Below, piece by piece: positions 1 to 5,390 of a stretch of DNA of 10,857 bases. Location of the stretch: assembly GCA_934183145.1 (NCBI GenBank), contig CAKPSA010000038.1:1-10857 (forward strand). Reading direction: 5' to 3'. This DNA is from an uncultured Veillonella sp. (GTDB taxonomy: Bacteria; Bacillota; Negativicutes; Veillonellales; Veillonellaceae). A program made the translations under genes and the position numbers. Numbering within the stretch: position 1 is the first letter of the stretch; each line of letters begins with the position of its first letter. Under the pieces are notes generated by a model. It did no database searches. It was not told the origin of the DNA and saw nothing but the letters and a program-made list of their open reading frames with translations.

Positions 1-65
1 AATGCATGAATCACATCACCTAAAGAACTCATCTTAATGATGAGTATGTTCTTGTAATCTTTCAT
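1..65 (-). CDS. Glycosyltransferase family 9 (probable LPS heptosyltransferase), N-terminal fragment
   Basis: Only the first 21 codons are in the window; the gene continues past base 1. The start is the ATG at 65-63, preceded by GGGAGG at 75-70 with a 4-nt gap. The visible protein begins MKDYKNILIIKMSSLGDVIH. A hydrophobic first beta strand followed by K-x-S-S-L-G-D-V-I-H is the N-terminal signature of the GT9 fold (WaaC/WaaF family), which transfers L,D-heptose from ADP-heptose to the Kdo-lipid A core at the inner face of the inner membrane. It follows gmhB after 97 nt in the same direction, downstream of the whole ADP-heptose pathway, and this supports a heptosyltransferase role. I cannot tell heptosyltransferase I (WaaC-like) from II or III with 21 residues. 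The family call is solid; the exact enzyme is inference. Confidence 0.8.
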   Translation of the reverse strand, partial: MKDYKNILIIKMSSLGDVIHA

Positions 66-162
66 ATAGCCTCCCAAAATACAACACCACACGTAAGCAA
101 CGTTATCTCACCTTAAAACAGACATAAGTTAAAAAGTAAAACAAAGTAATGGTAATATTTAA

Positions 163-657
163 CTAAATAATAGTCTTAATGAAATCTAACAGATTTGTTC
201 CTGTAAATAAATATCCTTTTACGCCAGCTGCTTCTGCTGCATCAACGTCGCGCTGACTATCACCGATAAGAAAGCTATCTTTAGGATCTACATCATAATC
301 CTTAATAGCTTGATTAATCATACCAGGCTTCGGCTTTCTACATTCACAATCGACGGCATAAAGAGGTACAGCGCCTTCTTTATGGTGAGGACAATAATAA
401 AAATGTAAAATTGGTGCCCCACTACGATCTAGTTCATGAGCCATGTGATCATGTAAAATCTGAACATCAGATTCCTTATAATAACCTCTAGCTACACCAC
501 TTTGATTGGTCACTACAATGAGATCATAGCCCTTGCTATACGCATAAGCCAGTGCTTCTTTAGCTCCATCTACCCATTCTAAATCGCTGATTTTATATAG
601 ATAGCTAACATCTTTGTTGATAACACCATCACGATCTAAAAATAATACCTTGCGCAT
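163..657 (-). CDS. gmhB: D-glycero-beta-D-manno-heptose 1,7-bisphosphate 7-phosphatase
   Basis: This cytoplasmic HAD-superfamily phosphatase removes the 7-phosphate of heptose 1,7-bisphosphate, the step between the two HldE reactions of ADP-heptose synthesis. The 164 residues are slightly shorter than E. coli GmhB (about 190). The catalytic motif FLDRDGV places the nucleophile at D8 and the acid/base at D10. HAD motif II is VVTNQSG (48-54), and GDSQRD (132-137) carries the last motif. Cys/His residues C89, H91, C104 and C106 match the zinc-binding loop typical of GmhB, and R107-K110 lie in the substrate-specificity region. The ATG at 657-655 overlaps the hldD stop as TAATG, so translation is probably coupled. 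GmhB enzymes differ in alpha or beta anomer preference; beta is inferred from the adjacent hldE and hldD. It is the last pathway gene before the glycosyltransferase. Confidence 0.94.
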   Translation of the reverse strand: MRKVLFLDRDGVINKDVSYLYKISDLEWVDGAKEALAYAYSKGYDLIVVTNQSGVARGYYKESDVQILHDHMAHELDRSGAPILHFYYCPHHKEGAVPLYAVDCECRKPKPGMINQAIKDYDVDPKDSFLIGDSQRDVDAAEAAGVKGYLFTGTNLLDFIKTII

Positions 658-1622
658 TAACGTAAATACCCTTCGTTATTATCGAGTAGTTCACAATATT
701 CTTTAACAGCATCTTCCATTTTATGGAATCCTTTATCATAACCAGCAGCCAATAATTTAGTAGTATCAGCCTCTGTAAAGCTTTGGTATTTACCTTTTAA
801 TACCTCTGGGAATGGAATGTATTCAATTTTACCTTTGCCGTTGTAGTCGATAACAGCTTGCATAAATTGGTTAAAGCTATGAGCATTACCTGTACCACAG
901 TTGAAAGTACCAGAAATTTCAGGATGTTCCCAGAAATAGAAGTTTACATTAACTACATCTTTAACATAGATAAAGTCTCGTGTTTGACCGCCATCTTCAT
1001 AGCCATCTGTGCCTTCAAATAGATTGATAATGCCAGTTTCTTTATTCTTGTAGAACATTTGACGAACTAAGGAAGCCATTTTATCTTTATGAGCTTCATT
1101 AGGACCATATACATTGAAGTAACGTAAGCCTACAACTTGCGCTGTATACTCACCTTCATATTTACGTACATAGCGATCGAATAACAATTTAGAGTACGCA
1201 TATGGATTGAGCGCTTCTTCAGCTTCTGGTTTTTCTACGAAACCATTTTTACCATTACCATAGGTAGATGCAGAGGATGCATAGATGAATGGAATACGAC
1301 GATCTTGGCAATAGTGGAATAGATTTTTAGAACCTTCATAGTTGTTCTTCATCATGTATTTGCCATTATATTCCATTGTGTCCGCACAAGCACCTTCGTG
1401 GAATACAACTTCAATAGGACCTACATCGAATGTACCATCAGCAATAGCACAATCAAAATCATCACAGTCGATATAATCCAAGAATTCTAAATTTTGAATA
1501 TTTCGGATTTTACGACCATCTGTAAGGTCATCAACAATAAGAATATCTGTACGACCGCGGTCATTTAACGCTTTCACAATGTTACTGCCGATAAAACCAG
1601 CACCGCCTGTTACGATAATCAT
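657..1622 (-). CDS. hldD: ADP-L-glycero-D-manno-heptose 6-epimerase
   Basis: HldD (RfaD/WaaD) inverts C6 of ADP-D-glycero-D-manno-heptose to give ADP-L-glycero-D-manno-heptose, the donor for LPS inner core. It is an extended SDR-family enzyme with tightly bound NADP. The 321 residues fit the family (E. coli 310). The N-terminal Rossmann motif is TGGAGFIGS (G6, G9, G12). HEGACAD (75-81) and SSAST (116-120) are typical HldD segments, and the catalytic pair is Y141-x3-K145 within NPYAYSK. RYFNVYGPNE (168-177) and the substrate-domain stretch GGQTRDFIYVKDV (211-223) also match. A strong Shine-Dalgarno (AAGGAGGG, 1636-1629) precedes the ATG by 6 nt. The start overlaps the hldE stop as ATGA, and the stop overlaps the gmhB start. 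No unusual residues were seen. Confidence 0.96.
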   Translation of the reverse strand: MIIVTGGAGFIGSNIVKALNDRGRTDILIVDDLTDGRKIRNIQNLEFLDYIDCDDFDCAIADGTFDVGPIEVVFHEGACADTMEYNGKYMMKNNYEGSKNLFHYCQDRRIPFIYASSASTYGNGKNGFVEKPEAEEALNPYAYSKLLFDRYVRKYEGEYTAQVVGLRYFNVYGPNEAHKDKMASLVRQMFYKNKETGIINLFEGTDGYEDGGQTRDFIYVKDVVNVNFYFWEHPEISGTFNCGTGNAHSFNQFMQAVIDYNGKGKIEYIPFPEVLKGKYQSFTEADTTKLLAAGYDKGFHKMEDAVKEYCELLDNNEGYLR

Positions 1623-3097
1623 AATTTACCCTCCTTAGCCATAGTAGCTATTTTCCCTACAATATCTGATGTAGAGTACCCTACTTTAAATGAAAGCACC
1701 TCTACATGATCTACGGACTCCCGTCCAATAATATCTTCTATCTTATAATCGCCGCCCTTAACTAGCGTATTAGGACGCAAATAAGCTAATAGTTCAGCTG
1801 GTGTATCCTCTTCGAATAAAACCACCCCATCTATACAACGTAACGCACTTAATAATGCTGCGCGATCTTCTTCACGTACGATGGGACGTGTTTCGCCCTT
1901 TAGGCGTCTAACAGAAGCATCGGAATTTAAACCAATAATTAGATGATCCCCTAATTGAGCTGCCTCTTGTAAGTACGTAATATGTCCACGATGAAGAATA
2001 TCAAAACAACCATTTGTAAACACAACAGTTTCACCCTTGTTTTGCCATTGTGTAATGAGCTGTTTCATCTCTTCTTTTGTGTATAAAGGCTTCGATTGAA
2101 CACTATGCTTATAAGAATGCCATAAATCCAATAATTCAGAACGATGGATTGGATATGTACCAACCTTGGATACGACAATGCCTGCTGCACCATTTGCAAT
2201 ATGTAATGCTAAACGCATAGATAAGCCACTGGCAAGGCATGTCATCATCATGGATACAACTGTATCACCTGCACCACTTACATCGAATACCTCTTGTTGT
2301 GTGGCAGGATTATGCCATGTACGCCCGTCCTTTGCGATAACAGTAATCCCCTTAGCAGACCGTGTAGCCACAATGTACTCTAAATCAACATTAGCCAAAA
2401 CTGACTTCGCAGCCTCAACAATAGTGGCATCATCATTTTCTAATTTGCGGCCTACACATTCACCTAATTCTTTTACATTCGGTGTAATGCAGGTGGCACC
2501 ATTATATTTAGACCAATCAGAACCCTTAGGGTCTACGATTGTTTGTACCCCATATTCCTTAGCTAAACTGAAGATTTTTTTTAGCAATGTCGGTGAACAA
2601 ACACCTTTACCATAGTCAGATACAACAATGCCATCGATACCTGCTTTACAAAGATTTTCCAACCATGTAGAGAGCTTCTGCTCTTCATGTGACGTCAAAT
2701 CTGTTATGGTTTCAAAATCTAAGCGCATCATCTGTTGACGATCACCTAAGATACGCATCTTAGTAATAGTAGATCGATCGTCGCTCGTCAATAAACCTGT
2801 TGTATCAATCTTGTCTGCATCAAGTAACTGTTGTAATAAACGACCATGGTCATCATTACCAGCAATAGCACCGAGATATACTGTGCAATCTAAATTTGAT
2901 AGGTTCGACGCAACATTACCAGCACCGCCAAGCACTTCTTTCATCTTTGCCACGCGGTTAACAGGAACCGGTGCCTCTGGAGAAATACGACTTACATCAC
3001 CAAAAACATAACGATCTACCATAACATCACCTATAACGGCAATCTTTAGATTTGGTAGCTGCTTTGTTAAAAATTGATTAATGGTAGCATTTATCAT
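1619..3097 (-). CDS. hldE: Bifunctional heptose 7-phosphate kinase / heptose 1-phosphate adenylyltransferase
   Basis: HldE carries out two non-consecutive steps: it phosphorylates D-glycero-D-manno-heptose 7-phosphate at C1, then, after GmhB acts, adenylylates the 1-phosphate to ADP-heptose. The protein is 492 aa (E. coli 477). The N-terminal domain (about 1-325) is a PfkB/ribokinase fold with GDVMVDRY (23-30), a GGAGNVASN patch (58-66) and the GAGDT anion-hole motif (275-279, catalytic base D278). A linker leads to a cytidylyltransferase-like domain (about 357-492) with TNGCFDILHRGH (361-372; HxGH is 369-372) and GYSTSDIV (473-480). The same frame extends upstream to a TTG at 3160, but that codon has no ribosome binding site and the extra 21 residues do not resemble the family. 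I chose the ATG at 3097 behind AGGTGG. It follows gmhA after a 96-nt gap and overlaps hldD by 4 nt. Confidence 0.95.
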   Translation of the reverse strand: MINATINQFLTKQLPNLKIAVIGDVMVDRYVFGDVSRISPEAPVPVNRVAKMKEVLGGAGNVASNLSNLDCTVYLGAIAGNDDHGRLLQQLLDADKIDTTGLLTSDDRSTITKMRILGDRQQMMRLDFETITDLTSHEEQKLSTWLENLCKAGIDGIVVSDYGKGVCSPTLLKKIFSLAKEYGVQTIVDPKGSDWSKYNGATCITPNVKELGECVGRKLENDDATIVEAAKSVLANVDLEYIVATRSAKGITVIAKDGRTWHNPATQQEVFDVSGAGDTVVSMMMTCLASGLSMRLALHIANGAAGIVVSKVGTYPIHRSELLDLWHSYKHSVQSKPLYTKEEMKQLITQWQNKGETVVFTNGCFDILHRGHITYLQEAAQLGDHLIIGLNSDASVRRLKGETRPIVREEDRAALLSALRCIDGVVLFEEDTPAELLAYLRPNTLVKGGDYKIEDIIGRESVDHVEVLSFKVGYSTSDIVGKIATMAKEGKL

Positions 3098-3100
3098 AAT

Positions 3101-3106
3101 CCACCT
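3101..3106 (-). promoter_or_regulatory. Ribosome binding site deciding the hldE start
   Basis: AGGTGG reads on the minus strand 3 nt before the ATG at 3097-3095 (6 nt if only the AGG is counted). It sits inside the longer in-frame reading frame, whose upstream TTG at 3160 lacks a purine-rich stretch. It therefore favours the internal ATG and a 492-residue HldE. Confidence 0.6.
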
Positions 3107-3182
3107 ATTCCTTACCACAATATACATGCGTAACGACTTACATAAAATACTTGGCATCAAACATGTATCTATTTATAAATAA

Positions 3183-3195
3183 AACCGTAACGGTT
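3183..3195 (-). terminator. Small hairpin with T-rich tail at the gmhA stop (weak attenuator or processing site)
   Basis: On the minus strand AACCG-TTA-CGGTT forms a 5-bp stem with a 3-nt loop. It begins within the gmhA stop codon and is followed at once by TTATTTAT. The T-rich tail resembles an intrinsic terminator but the stem is short. At most I expect partial termination, or 3'-end protection of an upstream nrdR-M19-gmhA message. It lies at the only sizeable gap of the operon. Confidence 0.3.
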
Positions 3196-3763
3196 AGTAA
3201 TGTTCTTCAATAATTTCACACATAATATGGCCAGCTAAAATGTGCATTTCTTGAATACGAGCTGTCACATTACTTGGAATAGCCAACGTAATATCGCATA
3301 ATTCAGCTAGTTTGCCACCACCCTCTCCGGTGAAAGCAATGGTATGCATACCAATAGAACGGGCCATTTCTGCAGCTTTCACAACATTCTTGGAGTTACC
3401 AGATGTAGAAATACCGATGAGAACATCACCTGTACGGCCTAAGCCCTCTACTTGACGTGCAAAAACAGATTCAAAATCATAGTCATTGGCAATAGCTGTT
3501 AATGCAGATGTATCAGTAGTCAATGCAATACCCGCTAGAGAGCGTCGCTCCTTTTTAAAGCGACAAATCAATTCTGCTGCTAAATGTTGAGAGTCCGCAG
3601 CAGAGCCGCCATTACCACAGAACAAAATTTTATTACCATTTTCTAAAGCCGCCTTACAACGATAGGCAATCTCTTGAATGGTATCCATATGCTCCATCGT
3701 TTTACCAAAAACTTCAAGATGCTCTGTAAAACGATCTGCAATGATTGGATTTAAATCAGTCAT
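3194..3763 (-). CDS. gmhA: Sedoheptulose 7-phosphate isomerase
   Basis: GmhA converts sedoheptulose 7-phosphate from the pentose phosphate pathway into D-glycero-D-manno-heptose 7-phosphate, the committed first step of heptose synthesis. It is a cytoplasmic SIS-domain enzyme, usually a tetramer. The length of 189 aa matches E. coli GmhA (192). The phosphosugar-binding loop is FCGNGGSAADS (48-58), followed by H60 and the catalytic-type E64 in QHLAAEL. NDYDFES (93-99) and the second sugar-phosphate loop STSGNS (119-124) are present. The C-terminal helix QEMHILAGHIMCE (171-183) holds E172 and H179, equivalent to the catalytic His180 region of E. coli. An AAGGAG lies upstream within the end of the dipeptidase gene. 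The ATG overlaps that gene's stop as TAATG, so the two are probably translationally coupled. Confidence 0.96.
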   Translation of the reverse strand: MTDLNPIIADRFTEHLEVFGKTMEHMDTIQEIAYRCKAALENGNKILFCGNGGSAADSQHLAAELICRFKKERRSLAGIALTTDTSALTAIANDYDFESVFARQVEGLGRTGDVLIGISTSGNSKNVVKAAEMARSIGMHTIAFTGEGGGKLAELCDITLAIPSNVTARIQEMHILAGHIMCEIIEEHY

Positions 3764-4689
3764 TATAAAATCTCCTTTAATAGTCTATCTGCATTTTTCC
3801 AGAACAATTTCTCACATTGCTCCACAGACAAACCTGCCTCTTTAAATGCATCATATAATCGATACATTTCGGAAGCATCTTTAATTTCTGTATCGGGCTT
3901 AATACCATCAAAGTCGGTTCCTAATGCCACAACATCTTCCCCGCCTTTATTAATGAGATATAAGCCATGTTTTACGATATCTTCAATCCGGCTTATTGGT
4001 GATGTCCCCAAAAATGATTGAGCGAAATTAAGGCCTATAACGCCACCCTTATTGGCAATAAGCTTAATTAAATTATCCGGTAAGTTTCTTGTATGGGCAG
4101 TAACTTCGCGCGCATTGGAGTGTGATGCTACAAATGGTACATCTAATATATCACCTAGTTGCTCTGTACCAGCATCGTTAAGATGGGAGCAATCCACAAT
4201 TATGCCTAACTCTTGCATAGCCTCCACAAATTCAACACCTTTCGGTGTTAATTTTTTATGCTGCTCACCACAATGTGGCTCACCTAGTCCATTTGGATAA
4301 TTCCAAGTAAGCGTAATAAGTCGAACCCCATCTTGATAAGCTTGTTTTAGTTTATCTAAATCGCCGCCTAGTACACCGCCCTCTTCAATAGACATGAGAG
4401 CTCCAATCTTGCCAGATTCATACACAGACTCTACATCTTGATAAGAGAGCACATGTTGTATGTGCTCTCCATAGTGATGAATTTGTGATGTACATAAATT
4501 ACGCATCGCTTCATAACGACTATAAGGATCGTTTGTCTCACCAAGATTGATAAAAAGTGCGAAATCTTGCACCTTGCTGTGAGCTTTTTGTAATTTTTCT
4601 ATATCGATTTTCCAAGTATTACGATACAGATCTCCACAATCAGGATGATCTATTAATTTCATTATCGTATCGCAGTGTAAATCTATCAT
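3763..4689 (-). CDS. M19 family (renal-dipeptidase-type) membrane dipeptidase
   Basis: This is a predicted binuclear zinc dipeptidase of the M19 family, which hydrolyses dipeptides, often those with a C-terminal D-residue. All metal ligands of the human enzyme have counterparts: HCD (H5, D7), EEGG (bridging E103), DCSH (H169), ASHSNAR (H190) and GTDFDG (D259). WKNADRLL (297-304) matches the conserved C-terminal Asn motif. The 308 aa are normal for bacterial members. There is no signal peptide or transmembrane segment, so the protein should be cytoplasmic despite the family name. It starts 25 nt after nrdR with GTGAGG as ribosome binding site, and its stop overlaps the gmhA start. A role in recycling muropeptide or nutrient dipeptides is possible, but the substrate cannot be read from sequence. 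Its place ahead of the heptose genes is unexplained. Confidence 0.9.
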   Translation of the reverse strand: MIDLHCDTIMKLIDHPDCGDLYRNTWKIDIEKLQKAHSKVQDFALFINLGETNDPYSRYEAMRNLCTSQIHHYGEHIQHVLSYQDVESVYESGKIGALMSIEEGGVLGGDLDKLKQAYQDGVRLITLTWNYPNGLGEPHCGEQHKKLTPKGVEFVEAMQELGIIVDCSHLNDAGTEQLGDILDVPFVASHSNAREVTAHTRNLPDNLIKLIANKGGVIGLNFAQSFLGTSPISRIEDIVKHGLYLINKGGEDVVALGTDFDGIKPDTEIKDASEMYRLYDAFKEAGLSVEQCEKLFWKNADRLLKEIL

Positions 4690-4714
4690 AAAGCCTCACA
4701 TATAGTATTAGTAA

Positions 4715-5191
4715 TTAATTGCGTTTTGGTTTTTTAGAATCAAGTTTCTTTAATGCTTTCAATTCTTCCATAAAGCTATCAATGTTATCAAACTTACGAT
4801 ATACGCTGGCAAAACGAACATATGCAACTTGGTCAATATCTTTTAATTGTTGCAATACAAGTTCACCAATGCGATCCGTAGTTACCTCTTGATTGATTTC
4901 ATTTCGAATATCGCGCTCTACATCATTAACCACTTGTTCCATCACGGACATTGGTACGGTACGTTTATCACAAGAACGTAATAGACCATTTAATAATTTA
5001 CCGCGATCAAATAATTCACGACGTCCATTTTTCTTTAATACCATAAGTGGTACTTCTTCTATAATTTCATAGGTAGTAAAGCGACGGCCACAATTGATAC
5101 ATTCGCGGCGACGGCGAATACTATTACCTTCATCAGTCGTTCTAGAGTCTGTTACCTTCGTGTCTGTGTGTTGGCAATAAGGACATCTCAT
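4715..5191 (-). CDS. nrdR: Transcriptional repressor NrdR
   Basis: NrdR represses ribonucleotide reductase operons by binding paired 16-bp NrdR boxes, with its ATP-cone sensing ATP versus dATP. The 158 aa fit the family (about 150-160). A zinc ribbon occupies residues 1-45, with Cys pairs CPYC (C3, C6) and CINC (C31, C34), the invariant SR at 16-17, and the basic DNA-contacting run IRRRREC. GRRFTTYE (35-42) links to the ATP-cone domain (about 47-137), which starts PLMVLKKNGRRE and ends with QVAYVRFASVYR. The start has AAAGGAG 9 nt upstream. It is the first gene of the heptose block, downstream of an apparent NrdR box, so autoregulation is likely. No ribonucleotide reductase gene lies in the window. 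The lysine-rich tail after residue 140 is unremarkable. Confidence 0.97.
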   Translation of the reverse strand: MRCPYCQHTDTKVTDSRTTDEGNSIRRRRECINCGRRFTTYEIIEEVPLMVLKKNGRRELFDRGKLLNGLLRSCDKRTVPMSVMEQVVNDVERDIRNEINQEVTTDRIGELVLQQLKDIDQVAYVRFASVYRKFDNIDSFMEELKALKKLDSKKPKRN

Positions 5192-5251
5192 CTGTTACTA
5201 CTCCTTTTTCTAATAATCACTCTAAAATAGTGCATAATACGCCCATTTTCT

Positions 5252-5267
5252 CTACTATATATAGTAC
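5252..5267 (-). promoter_or_regulatory. Putative NrdR box upstream of nrdR
   Basis: The 14-bp palindrome TACTATATATAGTA (5253-5266) contains the 12-base core ACTATATATAGT. This agrees at every core position with the known NrdR-box consensus acaCwAtATaTwGtgt; the outer two bases on each side differ. It is centred about 68 bp before the nrdR ATG. A degenerate partner, CACTATTTTAGAGTG, lies at 5232-5218, about 34-35 bp away centre to centre. Its left half is intact, its right half has one mismatch, and it carries one extra base. Known box pairs are usually about 31-32 bp apart, so this second site is doubtful. Confidence 0.65.
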
Positions 5268-5289
5268 CATGAAACCCCTTAAAACACAA
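5261..5289 (-). promoter_or_regulatory. Possible nrdR operon promoter overlapping the NrdR box
   Basis: Reading the minus strand, TTGTGT (5289-5284) and TACTAT (5266-5261) are separated by exactly 17 nt and match 3 of 6 and 4 of 6 positions of the sigma-70-type hexamers. The -10 element would lie inside the NrdR box, a layout suited to repression. An alternative -10, TATTAT at 5239-5234, has no good -35. The -35 sits in the T-rich tail of the preceding terminator. The assignment is tentative. Confidence 0.35.
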
Positions 5290-5318
5290 AGAATCCCTAG
5301 GATTTCCTAGGGATTCTT
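5284..5318 (-). terminator. Intrinsic terminator downstream of pyc
   Basis: A perfect 13-bp stem, AAGAATCCCTAGG (5289-5301) pairing with 5306-5318, closes a 4-nt loop. On the minus strand it is followed by a T-rich tail, TTCTTTGTGTTTT. It lies 72 nt after the pyc stop and separates pyc from nrdR. Confidence 0.8.
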
Positions 5319-5320
5319 GC

Positions 5321-5364
5321 ATTATTCTAAAGTGTTTTCTATTATGAAATACTTTAGAAATAAT
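5321..5364 (-). other. AT-rich stem-loop between the pyc stop and its terminator
   Basis: ATTATT-CTAAAGT (5321-5333) pairs with ACTTTAG-A-AATAAT (5351-5364), giving 13 bp with a single bulged A, and TTTC/GAAA can extend the stem inward. It comes just before the GC-richer terminator hairpin in the pyc transcript. It could be an auxiliary termination or mRNA-stability element. AT-rich spacers form such hairpins by chance more readily, so its function is uncertain. Confidence 0.4.
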
Positions 5365-5390
5365 ATTTTTAATTTTACTAGCATTTATAA

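Noticed and set aside
66..162. Separate promoter for the glycosyltransferase gene between gmhB and base 65
   Set aside because: I looked for a -35/-10 pair on the minus strand and found only weak T-rich stretches with poor spacing. The gap is compatible with operon read-through.
2166..2615. Plus-strand open frame of 149 codons opposite hldE
   Set aside because: It is antisense to a clearly recognised enzyme, has no family motif, and shows a composition expected from the reverse frame. No ribosome binding site was seen.
3098..3160. Longer HldE N-terminus starting at a TTG at 3160
   Set aside because: There is no Shine-Dalgarno at 3160, the 21 extra residues are unlike HldE, and AGGTGG before the ATG at 3097 explains the family-typical start.
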